Made by a program: the position numbers and the translations under genes
Origin: Catenulispora sp. MAP5-51
Lineage (GTDB): Bacteria; Actinomycetota; Actinomycetes; Streptomycetales; Catenulisporaceae
Direction of reading: 5' to 3'
Length of the DNA stretch: 64,000 nt
Assembly: GCF_041261205.1 (NCBI RefSeq)
Contig: NZ_JBGCCH010000005.1
Coordinates: 186,001-250,000 of the forward strand
The notes under the pieces: generated by a model
What the model was told of the DNA's origin: nothing
The model's input: only the letters and a program-made list of their open reading frames with translations
Databases searched by the model: none
Shown: positions 16,706 through 24,975 of the stretch, one piece after another
Layout of the letters: each line of letters starts with the position of its first letter
How positions within the stretch are numbered: the stretch's first letter is position 1

Positions 16706-17908
16706 CTAAGCGAGCGAGCCCGTCGGATGGACGCGCAAGAGCGGCTGCCCCGGCGCGACCGGATCCCCGTCCTCCACGAGCCACTCGAGGACCTGGCCCT
16801 CGTGCCGCACCGTGATCTCGTGCTCGCCGCCGCGCGCGACCACGGTCGCCACGGCGGTGTCCGGCACGATCTTGTCCCCGGCCTCGAGCGCGCCGCGGCG
16901 CACCGTGCCCCCGTGGGGGGCGATCACCAGGCGCCAGGTCGGGGCGGCGTCCAGTTCGTTGGCCTCGGCGGGTTCGGCGTGCTTGGCGGCGAACTCGCGT
17001 GCGGCGTCCAGGTCGTCCGGCGTCTTCAAGGCGAAGGTCTCCACGTCCTTGAGGGCGCGCTTGGCCAGACCCGTCAGGGTGCCGGCCGGCGGCACCTCAA
17101 GGATGCCAGTTACCCCGAGTTCGCCGAATGTATCCATGCACAGGTCCCAGCGCACCGGGTTCGACACCTGCGCGACCAGGCGGCGCAGCACCTCGCGGCC
17201 GTCGTGCACGACCGCGCCGTCGGCGTTGGACACCAGGCGGGTGCGCGGGTCGCGGGTGGTGATGCCCTTGGCCAGCGTGGAGAGCTGCTCCACGGCCGAG
17301 CCCATGTGCTGGGTGTGGAAGGCGCCCGCCACGCTCAGCGGCCGCAGGCGCCCCCCCGCCGGGGCGTCGTCCTGGAAGCGGGCCAGGTCCTCCAGCGTGC
17401 CGGCGGCGACGATCTGGCCGGCGCCGTTGTTGTTGGCCGGGATGAGGTTGTGCTCGGCGATCTTGGCCAGCACCACGTCGCGCTCGCCGCCGAGCACGGC
17501 GGTCATGCCGGTCGGGGTGACGGCGGCGGCCTGGGCCATCAGCCGGCCGCGCTCGCGGACGAAGACCATGGCGGCCTCGGCGCTGATGACGCCGGTGCCC
17601 GCGGCGGCGGTGATCTCGCCGACGGAGTGGCCGCCGGCCGCGCCGACCATCTTGAAGGCGTCGGCCGGGTGCGGGAACAGCGCCAGCGCCGAGGCGATGC
17701 CGGCGGCGACCAGCAGCGGCTGCGCGACCGCGGTGTCCTTGATGGTGTCGGCGTCGGCCTCGGTGCCGTAGTGCACCAGGTCCAGGCCGGACACGGCGGA
17801 CCACCAGGTCAGCCGGTCGGCGAAACCCGGGACTTCGAGCCACGGGGTGAGAAATCCTGGGGTCTGGGCACCCTGGCCCGGCGCGACGAGAACTAGCACG
17901 TCATTCAC
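16706..17908 (-). CDS. fabD: Malonyl-CoA:ACP transacylase with C-terminal carrier-like domain
   Basis: 400 residues, against roughly 310 for ordinary FabD. Residues 1-310 are the transacylase, with G-H-S-V-G-E (Ser95) and the catalytic His in G-A-F-H-T-Q-H. Residues about 324-400 (16709-16939) look like a biotinyl/lipoyl barrel: A-P-H-G-G-T-V start, G-D-K-I-V turn, then E-G-Q-V-L-E and G-D-P-V-A-P-G-Q-P-L-L. At the place of the A-M-K-M biotin motif the protein has A-R-G-G (358-361), so there is no lysine to modify. The GTG start at 17908 has a weak ribosome site. It is the first gene of the fab operon. Confidence 0.93.
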   Translation of the reverse strand: MNDVLVLVAPGQGAQTPGFLTPWLEVPGFADRLTWWSAVSGLDLVHYGTEADADTIKDTAVAQPLLVAAGIASALALFPHPADAFKMVGAAGGHSVGEITAAAGTGVISAEAAMVFVRERGRLMAQAAAVTPTGMTAVLGGERDVVLAKIAEHNLIPANNNGAGQIVAAGTLEDLARFQDDAPAGGRLRPLSVAGAFHTQHMGSAVEQLSTLAKGITTRDPRTRLVSNADGAVVHDGREVLRRLVAQVSNPVRWDLCMDTFGELGVTGILEVPPAGTLTGLAKRALKDVETFALKTPDDLDAAREFAAKHAEPAEANELDAAPTWRLVIAPHGGTVRRGALEAGDKIVPDTAVATVVARGGEHEITVRHEGQVLEWLVEDGDPVAPGQPLLRVHPTGSLA

Positions 17909-17962
17909 TCTCGTTCGTCAACCGCGAGATTGCCTTTAGCGGGGCGGACGAAGATCTTGGTC

Positions 17963-17988
17963 TGGATCTTGGAGGTTTCCTACAAACC
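17963..17988. promoter_or_regulatory. Candidate promoter/operator upstream of fabD
   Basis: Only about 71 bp separate the regulator stop from fabD. GGTTT (17974-17978) and AAACC (17984-17988) form a short inverted repeat, and GATCTTGG occurs twice nearby. The PucR-type FasR regulator is known to activate fab genes in Streptomyces, so its site could be here. The assignment is speculative. Confidence 0.25.
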
Positions 17989-19203
17989 GTTAGCGGGCCC
18001 CGCCAGCCTTCCCAAGGCCAGCGCCATATGGAGGGTGAACGCCGCGCGCGGCTGCGCGGGATTGAGCCCTGTGAGGTCGCTCACCCTTTTCAGCCGGTAC
18101 CGCACGGTGTTGGGATGAACGAACAGCATCCGGGCGGCGCTCTCCAGGGAAGCGGCCTGTTCCAGATACGCCGAGACGGTTTCCAGCAGAGCCGCGCCCG
18201 CGGACTCCAGCGGCCGGTAGACCTCGGTGACCAGTTGGGCCTTCGCCGCCTCGTCGCCGGCCAGGGCCCGCTCGGGCAGCAGTTCGGCGGCCAGGACCGG
18301 GCGCGGGGCGTCCGGCCAGGCGCCGGCGGCCCGCAGAGCCGACAGGGCGGCTTGGGCGGAAATGCCCGCCGACAGGAGGTCTTCGACAACGGGGCCGATC
18401 ACCAGCGGCCCCGGCCCGAACTCGTTGGCCAGCGCCCGGGTCGCCGTCAGCGGGTCCTCGGCGCCGCCGATGATCACCACCAGCCGGTCCGACTGCACCC
18501 CGGTGAGCACGGTCAGCCGGGCCCGGCGCGCGGCGCGGTGCACGGCGTCGGCGACCAGCGCGGTGTGCTGCCGGACGTTCTCCCGGTTGTCCAGCGGCTT
18601 GGGGGTGGTGCCGACCACGACCACCAGGCCCGAGGCGCTGTCCCAGCCCAGGGCCGCGGCGCGGGAGCGCACGGTGTCGTCCAGCACGTCGCCGCGCATC
18701 AGCTCGTCGACGACCAGCGCCTCCAGCCGCGCGTCCCACGCCCCGCGCAGCTCCGCGGCCTGCGCGTAGACCTGCGCGGCGGCGAAGGCGATCTCGCGGG
18801 AGTAGCGCAGCATGCCCTCGCGCAGCGCCGCCTGCTCTGTGGGACCCTGCGCGATCTGGCCGATGCCCTCCTCGACCACCTCTATGGTCGTGCGGACCAG
18901 CTCGACGGTCTGGCGCAGCGTCACCGAGCGGGTCAGCTCGCGCGGGGCGGTGCCGAAGACGTCGGCGCTGATCGCGGTGCGGTCCTGCGGGTTGCGGAAC
19001 CACTCCACGAAGGCCGCGATCCCGGCCTGCACGACCAGGCCGATCCAGGAGCGGTTGTCCGGCGGCATGGCCCGGTACCAGGCCAGGCGCTCTTCCATCC
19101 GCTGGATGGCCACCCCGGCCAGCGAGCCGATCGCCTTCTCCAGGCGGCGGACCGCGGCCGCCCGTTGCGCGGGGGTGAGGTCGTCAGTCGGGCCGGTGGT
19201 CAT
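17980..19203 (-). CDS. fasR: PucR-family regulator, FasR-like
   Basis: 407 residues. The last ~60 residues are the PucR C-terminal helix-turn-helix (A-R-M-L-F-V-H-P-N-T-V-R-Y-R-L-K-R-V, D-L-T-G-L). The middle part is a GGDEF-related ligand domain. In Streptomyces coelicolor the PucR-type FasR immediately upstream of fabD activates the fabD-fabH-acpP-fabF operon, and the order here is the same. ATG 19203 or GTG 19221 may be the start; the latter would place GAGGAG inside the gene. The long open frame continuing to 20295 is antisense to the next gene and is rejected. Confidence 0.85.
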   Translation of the reverse strand: MTTGPTDDLTPAQRAAAVRRLEKAIGSLAGVAIQRMEERLAWYRAMPPDNRSWIGLVVQAGIAAFVEWFRNPQDRTAISADVFGTAPRELTRSVTLRQTVELVRTTIEVVEEGIGQIAQGPTEQAALREGMLRYSREIAFAAAQVYAQAAELRGAWDARLEALVVDELMRGDVLDDTVRSRAAALGWDSASGLVVVVGTTPKPLDNRENVRQHTALVADAVHRAARRARLTVLTGVQSDRLVVIIGGAEDPLTATRALANEFGPGPLVIGPVVEDLLSAGISAQAALSALRAAGAWPDAPRPVLAAELLPERALAGDEAAKAQLVTEVYRPLESAGAALLETVSAYLEQAASLESAARMLFVHPNTVRYRLKRVSDLTGLNPAQPRAAFTLHMALALGRLAGPANGL

Positions 19204-19380
19204 CTCCTCATTCTCGCTCACGGAATGGGACGGCCGTGTCCACGTTCCCGGCACCGGTCCGCTCTGTGACGCGACGCACAGGCGTCTGCCAGGGGTTCGC
19301 CGGACTTCCCCGGCCTTCGTCATATGCATGACTAGTCGCGGCCGGGCGCGTGGTGAAACGGGCGATTCGCAGCAATCTGG

Positions 19381-19386
19381 TATACG
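19381..19386 (+). promoter_or_regulatory. Candidate -10 of a leaderless promoter
   Basis: TATACG lies six bases before GTG 19393 and nine before ATG 19396, with no ribosome site. This spacing is typical for actinobacterial leaderless transcripts. A matching -35 is not clear. Confidence 0.35.
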
Positions 19387-19395
19387 TGGGCTGTG

Positions 19396-21105
19396 ATGGA
19401 CATGCACCACCGCGGCCCCTCCACCGCGATCACCGAGCTCCAGGGTACCGCCGAACAGGGCCGCCTGGTGCTGGCCGAGGTGCTGGATCGGATCGAGGCG
19501 GCGTTCCCGGCCGCCGCGCGGCGGCACCGCCTCGGCCCGGGCGCGTGGCTGGTCCCGCTCGGCGCCGGCGGTAATGGCAGCATGCTGATCGCCATCGCCC
19601 CGGCGTGCCGGCCCCGCGACCGGGGCAACGCGCAACTGGTGCTGTCCGCGACGCTGCTGAACTGCGCGGAGGTCGGCGAAGCGGACGCGGCGCGGGCCCT
19701 GGGGTGTCTGCAAGGCGTGCCGTTCACCGCGTTCGAGACCGACTCCTTCGCCACGCAGCTGCCGCTGCTGGCCGGGCTGCCGGAGCAGGTCCCGGACAAG
19801 CCGCTCGGAAAATGCGGGGTGGTGCTGGTCGGGCACCTGCTGTCGGACCTGGTCGTGCAGGCCCAGACGCTGATCGCGCTCGGCGCGCGGCCCGAGGCGA
19901 TGACGGTGCTGAAGAAGGATTATCCGTACAAACTGCGGCAGCGGGTGGAAGCCCATCTGGCCGGCCTCGGCATCGCGGTCCTGCCGCTGTCCGACGCGGA
20001 GACCGCGCTGCGGCGGCACGCGGCGCGGGTCGCCGAACCGAGCGTGGTGATCGACGACGGCGGGCAGGTGCTGGCGGCGCTGACCAGGCTCGCGCCGGAG
20101 CTGCTGCCGTGCTTTCGGGGGCTGGTCGAGCAGTCGGTGTCGGGTGTTGAAGGGCTCGACGACGCCGACAGCGACGCCGACGTGGACAGCGACGCCGACA
20201 CCAACACCGGCACCAACACCGGCACCAACACCGGCACCGATGGCCACGCCGACGCCCGCACTGAGATCGACACCGGTGCCGGCACCGATGGCCATGCTGA
20301 TGTCGATACCCCTGCCGACACTGCTGCCGATGGTGCTGCCGACACTGCCGATGGCGCGGCGCTGGTGCGCTTGCCGCTGTCCCTACCCCTGTCCCTGCCG
20401 GTGTTCAGCGCGGCGCGCAGTGCGGTGAAGCGTGGCATCGAGGCGCACTGGATCGCCGAGTCCGTGGTGCGCTCGATCCGCGACCTGCTGCCGGGGGAGT
20501 CCTTCGACGAGGCGTCCGCGCTGGTCGTCGGCTATGGCACGGTCGGTGCCCAGGTGGCGGCGGTGCTGCGGGGCCAGCGGATGCGGGTCGCGGTGCACGA
20601 CACCGGGTGGCGGAAGCTGGTCGCGGCGCACGAGGCCGGGTTCCTGACCGCGCCGGACCTGGCCGCGTTGCTGGACGGCCATCGGCCGACTCTGATCGTG
20701 TCCGCGACCGGACGCACCAGCCTTGGTGGCGAGGACCTGGACTTCCTGCCAGGGGACTGCTTCATCGCGAGCGTGTCCGGGTGCGGCTCGGAGATCGACG
20801 TGCGCGGGTTGGCCGAGCGTGCCGAGCGGGTCGAGGAGGTGGCGCGCGTGGGGGTCCGGTACACGCTGGCGAACGGACCGGTCACGGTCCTGGCCGACGT
20901 GCTGCAAGTGCCCTCATCGCGCGGAGACCGTGGGCCGGTGCGGCAGTCGGACCTGACGATGGCGGTGCTGGCCTGGGGCGCGTGCACGCTGGCGCGGCCC
21001 GGGCACGGGTTCTCGGCCGGGCACGATGTGGCGCGGACGGATGCGGCGATCGTTGAGAGCGGGTTGGTGGAGCGGTACTACCGGCTTTACGGGCCGGATT
21101 GCTGA
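19396..21105 (+). CDS. S-adenosylhomocysteine hydrolase-like protein with repetitive insert
   Basis: About 569 residues. The C-terminal half has an NAD-binding fold like SAHH: A-L-V-V-G-Y-G-T-V-G-A-Q-V-A (about 380), I-V-S-A-T-G-R (about 435), then F-I-A-S-V-S-G-C-G-S-E-I-D. The N-terminal half has a V-V-I-D-D-G-G-Q block like the SAHH substrate domain. Residues about 255-325 are a low-complexity insert rich in Asp, Ala, Thr and Gly (repeating N-T-G-T), absent from normal enzymes. Several catalytic SAHH residues are not evident, so the activity is uncertain. The gene is divergent from the FasR-like regulator. Confidence 0.7.
   Translation: MDMHHRGPSTAITELQGTAEQGRLVLAEVLDRIEAAFPAAARRHRLGPGAWLVPLGAGGNGSMLIAIAPACRPRDRGNAQLVLSATLLNCAEVGEADAARALGCLQGVPFTAFETDSFATQLPLLAGLPEQVPDKPLGKCGVVLVGHLLSDLVVQAQTLIALGARPEAMTVLKKDYPYKLRQRVEAHLAGLGIAVLPLSDAETALRRHAARVAEPSVVIDDGGQVLAALTRLAPELLPCFRGLVEQSVSGVEGLDDADSDADVDSDADTNTGTNTGTNTGTDGHADARTEIDTGAGTDGHADVDTPADTAADGAADTADGAALVRLPLSLPLSLPVFSAARSAVKRGIEAHWIAESVVRSIRDLLPGESFDEASALVVGYGTVGAQVAAVLRGQRMRVAVHDTGWRKLVAAHEAGFLTAPDLAALLDGHRPTLIVSATGRTSLGGEDLDFLPGDCFIASVSGCGSEIDVRGLAERAERVEEVARVGVRYTLANGPVTVLADVLQVPSSRGDRGPVRQSDLTMAVLAWGACTLARPGHGFSAGHDVARTDAAIVESGLVERYYRLYGPDC
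20153..20370 (+). repeat. Coding low-complexity repeat in the SAHH-like gene
   Basis: Imperfect 6- and 12-bp units (GACGCC, AACACCGGCACC and relatives) run through this stretch, including three consecutive AACACCGGCACC copies. The frame stays open, so length changes in multiples of 6 bp would be tolerated. Confidence 0.75.
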
Positions 21106-21236
21106 GCGCTGATCCGCGCCCGCGACCCAGCCCGCGACCAGCCCGCATCTCTACCCGTCTCTACCCACGATTTATGGTCGCGCCGGGAGTTTCCCGGTCC
21201 CGGCGCGACCTTTCAGTGTCGGCGTCGGCGCCGGCC

Positions 21237-23222
21237 TCAGTGAGCGGCCAGCGTGTTGATCGCCGCGGCGGTGGTCGGTCCGCAGATGCCGCGCGGGTCG
21301 GCGGTGATGTTGAGCATGTTCTGCACGTAGGCGACGGCGTCGGTGGTGCGGGTGTCGTAGACCCCGGTCACCGGGACCCAGGTGGGGGTGCCGAGGCGGT
21401 CCAGCAGGGTCTGCAGGATGGAGACGTTCGGGCCTGTGTCGCCGGCCTGCAGGGTGCCCGCACTGGGGGAGATCTGCGGGGTGCTCGGGTCCGGGGTGCT
21501 GGGAGCCGAGGAGGTGGGTGTCGGCGCCGGGGTGGTCGGGGTCGGCGTCGTCGGGGTGGTCGGTGTCGGGGTCGTGGGCGTGCCCGGGGTGCCGGGCGTG
21601 CTGGAGACCGGGGTGTTCGGCAGCGACGAGGTCGGCGGGGCCGGCGTGCCGGGGTCCGACGAGGTGCCGGTCGGGGCGCCCGGGGTGCTGGGCGTGGTGG
21701 AGACCGGGCTGGTGGCCGGGGCGCCCGGCTGGGTGCTCGAGATCGGGCCGTTGGACGGGATTCCGGGCGCCGAGGTGAGCGGCGTGCCCGGCGCGGAGGA
21801 CGTGCCGCCGGCGGTGGTCGACGTGCTGGGCGCCGTGCTGCGCGAGCCGGGGGCGCTGGTCTGCTGGCCGGGGTTCGGCGCGGAGAGCGAATCGCCGCCG
21901 GAGGTGGTCGCGTCCAGCGGCGAGGTCGCCGGATCGGAGCTGGCCGGGTTGGCCCCGGTGGAGCCGTCGGAGGGCGCGTTGCTCAGGTCGGTGGTGATGG
22001 TCGAGTTGTTGTTCCCCGACGCCATGTCCACGGCCGAGCCGGGAGCCCCGGAGGACACCGCGTGCACCAGCCCGAGCGCGCCGCCGCCGGCCGCGAGCAC
22101 CGCCGCGATCGGCACTGCGGCCCGGAAAGCGGGACGCCGCGGGCCCCGGTGCCGGCCGCCGGAGGGGCCGTCGGAGCCGCCGCGGCCGAACGGGGGCAGG
22201 TCGTCGTCATCGCCGCCGCCGAAGTACCCGGACCCCGACGAGGGCATCACCGTGGTCTCGTCGACCGGGCGCCGGAACAGTTCCTGTCCGATCGCCCGCT
22301 CGGACAACCGCGTGATCTCGGTGCGGCGCTCAGGCAGCCGCGAGTCGCCGCCGGAGGCGGAGCCGGCTATTCGGCGCTCCTCGGCGGCCCGCAACCACTC
22401 GGGCTCCGGACGCCGCGACGGCGCCGGGGTCCGCAGGTCGCGGGTGAGGCCCTCGGCACCCTGGGCGGCCGGGGCCGTCGACTGGCGCTGGGGGAGGGCG
22501 CTTCGGCCCTCGGGAGCAGCCGGTCGGGGCTGGAACGAGGGGTGCTGCGGTGCCGGGGCGGCCGGAGCGGCCGGTCGGGGCTGGAACGAGGGGTGCTGCG
22601 GTGCGGCGGACTGCTGGGCCGCGGCGCTCGGCATCCCGGGCCGCGGCGCGTTCGGCCGGGGCTGGAACGAGGGGTGCTGGCCGGAGGGAGCCGCGGACTG
22701 CGGCTGGGCCGGGCGCGGCTGGAACGACGGATGCTGCGGTGCGGCCGGCATCCCAGCCTGCGGCGCGTTCGGGCGCGGCTGGAAGGAAGGATGCTGCTGC
22801 GCCGGAGCAGGCTGAGCGCCCGGAGCGCCCGGCCGGGGCTGGAACGACGGATGCTGTCCGGCGGCGGGCTGCTGCGGCGCGTACGGACGCGGCTGGAACG
22901 ACGGATGCTGTCCCGCGGCGCCCTGCTGCGGAGCGCTCGGCCGAGGCTGGAACGAAGGATGCTGCGCACCCTGTGCCGCACTGGCACCCGCGCCCGGATG
23001 GGCACCCGCCTGCGGTCCGCGACCGCCCGGCTGCTGTCCGTACCCGGTCACCTGGCTCTGCCCCTGTCCGGAACCCGGCAGCCACGACGGGTCCGGGACC
23101 CGGGGCTGCGTCATCGGCAGGTTGCTCTCGGTGTGCGGCGCGCTCGCGCCCCGGTTCTGGCCGGGCACGGCGCGCGTCTGTCTCGGGGCCGGGCGACGGC
23201 CGCCGTCGTTCGTCTCAGCCAC
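21237..23222 (-). CDS. Membrane-anchored repeat protein with C-terminal peptidoglycan-binding domain
   Basis: 661 residues, type II topology. The cytoplasmic part (1-365) is disordered and contains eight copies of Q-H-P-S-F-Q-P-R-P (about 87-237). A membrane helix lies at about 366-389. A Pro/Thr/Ser-rich linker follows, and the last ~75 residues form a PG_binding_1-type domain (L-Q-A-G-D-T-G-P-N-V-S-I-L-Q, V-T-G-V-Y-D). The start GTG 23222 is fixed by a GGAGGA site. The adjacent upstream gene has the same architecture. The protein could link a cytoplasmic partner to the cell wall; no enzyme domain is visible. Confidence 0.75.
   Translation of the reverse strand: MAETNDGGRRPAPRQTRAVPGQNRGASAPHTESNLPMTQPRVPDPSWLPGSGQGQSQVTGYGQQPGGRGPQAGAHPGAGASAAQGAQHPSFQPRPSAPQQGAAGQHPSFQPRPYAPQQPAAGQHPSFQPRPGAPGAQPAPAQQHPSFQPRPNAPQAGMPAAPQHPSFQPRPAQPQSAAPSGQHPSFQPRPNAPRPGMPSAAAQQSAAPQHPSFQPRPAAPAAPAPQHPSFQPRPAAPEGRSALPQRQSTAPAAQGAEGLTRDLRTPAPSRRPEPEWLRAAEERRIAGSASGGDSRLPERRTEITRLSERAIGQELFRRPVDETTVMPSSGSGYFGGGDDDDLPPFGRGGSDGPSGGRHRGPRRPAFRAAVPIAAVLAAGGGALGLVHAVSSGAPGSAVDMASGNNNSTITTDLSNAPSDGSTGANPASSDPATSPLDATTSGGDSLSAPNPGQQTSAPGSRSTAPSTSTTAGGTSSAPGTPLTSAPGIPSNGPISSTQPGAPATSPVSTTPSTPGAPTGTSSDPGTPAPPTSSLPNTPVSSTPGTPGTPTTPTPTTPTTPTPTTPAPTPTSSAPSTPDPSTPQISPSAGTLQAGDTGPNVSILQTLLDRLGTPTWVPVTGVYDTRTTDAVAYVQNMLNITADPRGICGPTTAAAINTLAAH
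22518..22964 (-). repeat. Coding array of eight QHPSFQPRP motifs
   Basis: The nine-residue motif is repeated eight times, separated by 7-18 residues rich in Ala, Pro and Gln. The motif is nearly invariant while the spacers vary, which implies selection on the motif. Confidence 0.85.
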
Positions 23223-23486
23223 GCTGAACTCCTCCGTTCGCGGGCCGGGGCCGGGTGGCGCCGGCTTCGGTCTGCTCTCGCGGGGATTCGGTGCCGGTCG
23301 CTGGCTCGTGGCGGAGGCTGTCCGCCGCGTACTGCGACCGCACTGGCACCCCGGGTAAGTCGGGCTCCAAAGGCTGCTGCGGCGCGGACATGTCTGCCTC
23401 CGTGACGTCCTTCGTGGCGTGGCGCGACTTCGGGCGATCACCGACGCTATCACTCTGATGTTCGTCCCGGGGCCCGAATCCGGCTA

Positions 23487-24764
23487 TCAGCCCACGGCCT
23501 GCTGTAACGCCTTGTCCGTGGCCGGGCCGTATGTCCCGTACGGGTCGGGCGGGCTGGTGCCTGGGGTGTTGTCCTGGAACGCCTGCACCGCGTTGGTGGT
23601 GGCCTGGTCCCACTTGCCTGTCACCTTCAGGTTCGGCCACCCGTAGTAGCCGCCCCATGCCTTGAGGTTCTGTTGAAGTTGCGAGACCGCCGGGCCGCTG
23701 GAGCCCGGTCCCAGGCTCGTGAACGTCGGCGACGGCGTGCTCGGCGACGGCGGCGGGACCGCCGAGGTGCCGGCCGTGCTCGGCGGCGCGCTGCTCGGCC
23801 GCGACGCCATCGAGGAGCTGCTGGACGTCGAGGGGTGCGAGGACGACGAGGTCTTCGACGCCGACGTCTTCGTGGTGTGCGACGGCGACGGGGTGCTCGA
23901 CGACGACGCGCTGGTGCCCGAGGTCGTGCCGGTCGGCACCGGCGCGGCGGGCGCGCTGCTGTCCGAGGGCGTGCCGGGGGCGCCGGCCGCCCCGGTCGTG
24001 GTGGCGGCCCCGGCGGCCGCCGGTCCCGCCGCCGGCGAACCCGAACCGCCGCCGAGCACGCTGTACGCGGCCACGCTGACCACCGCCACGCCGGCCAGGA
24101 GCGCGCCGACCTTCAGCGCGCGCGGCGGGCGGCCGCTGCCGCGGTGCCGGCCGTTGTCGGCGTCGTCGTGGTAGTGCCCGTGCTCGCCGGGCGGGGCGTT
24201 GTCGTAGTCCGGGCGGCCGTCGCGGTCGTCGTAACCGTCATAGCCGTCGTGACCGTCATGGCCGTCGTACCCCTCGTCGGCGGGCACGGCCAGGAGCGGC
24301 ATCGTCGTGGTCAGGTCGCTCAGGTCCGGGGCCGGTTCCGGCTGCCGCGGCGGGGTGTGCCGGGCCACCGCGCGCGGCGGCGGCATCGGGGTGGAGACCA
24401 GACCGGGGACCTGGCGCGGGTCGGTGTCCCGCGGCGGCCGGGGACTGGGGACGCCGGCACCCGGGCCCGCGCCGTTCGGCCGGCCGCGTCCGTTCTGCGG
24501 ATTGCGGCCGCCGTCGCCGGCGCGTCCGTTCGGCTGCTGGCGCCCGTTCTGGCGGGACCGCCCGCCGGGCGCCCCGCCGTCAGCACCCTGACGTGCGCGG
24601 CGTCCGCCGCCGGAGTCGGGGCCGCCGGACCCGGCCTGGACGAACGGCCGCACCATCGTCGGGTCGTCCTCGACGTAGTCCTCGGGCGGCCGCTGCGACC
24701 GGTTCCCGCCGGGGCGTCCCTGGCCTTGCCGTCCAGGCTGCCGCCGTCCGGGCTGTTGCTCCAT
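23487..24764 (-). CDS. Membrane-anchored protein with Asp/Gly/His/Tyr repeats and peptidoglycan-binding domain
   Basis: 425 residues with the same plan as its downstream neighbour. The N-terminal cytoplasmic region is long and disordered (Arg/Gly/Gln-rich, then Y-D-G-H-D-G repeats near 190-215). A membrane helix lies near 244-263, followed by a Ser/Thr/Pro linker and a C-terminal PG_binding_1-like domain (G-P-A-V-S-Q-L-Q-Q-N-L, V-T-G-K-W-D-Q-A-T). The start ATG 24764 has GGGGGC upstream; ATG 24782 is an alternative. It is probably cotranscribed with the following gene after a gap of about 260 bp. Function unknown. Confidence 0.7.
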   Translation of the reverse strand: MEQQPGRRQPGRQGQGRPGGNRSQRPPEDYVEDDPTMVRPFVQAGSGGPDSGGGRRARQGADGGAPGGRSRQNGRQQPNGRAGDGGRNPQNGRGRPNGAGPGAGVPSPRPPRDTDPRQVPGLVSTPMPPPRAVARHTPPRQPEPAPDLSDLTTTMPLLAVPADEGYDGHDGHDGYDGYDDRDGRPDYDNAPPGEHGHYHDDADNGRHRGSGRPPRALKVGALLAGVAVVSVAAYSVLGGGSGSPAAGPAAAGAATTTGAAGAPGTPSDSSAPAAPVPTGTTSGTSASSSSTPSPSHTTKTSASKTSSSSHPSTSSSSSMASRPSSAPPSTAGTSAVPPPSPSTPSPTFTSLGPGSSGPAVSQLQQNLKAWGGYYGWPNLKVTGKWDQATTNAVQAFQDNTPGTSPPDPYGTYGPATDKALQQAVG

Positions 24765-24975
24765 CGGGTCTGCCCCCAACATCGTCCGCCAGTGATCGCA
24801 TTGGTAACCGCCCCACCCGCGGTGACCCGGAGAGTACCAGTAATCCCCGGCACGCCTGCCCGAAAGGCCCGACCCGCCACGCTCCGCTTCCGGCACTCCA
24901 GGATGAACCCGGGCGTTGAGTAGATTGGACGGCTATCAGCTTCGAAACCATACACAGCCGGAGGTAAGGGTTCGG

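Noticed and set aside
19204-20295. N-terminal extension of the PucR regulator
   Set aside because: It is antisense to the SAHH-like gene and consists of Gly/Val/Ala repeats mirrored from that gene's insert.
23673-24923. Plus-strand Arg-rich frame opposite the second peptidoglycan-binding protein
   Set aside because: Low-complexity antisense shadow without a ribosome site or domain.
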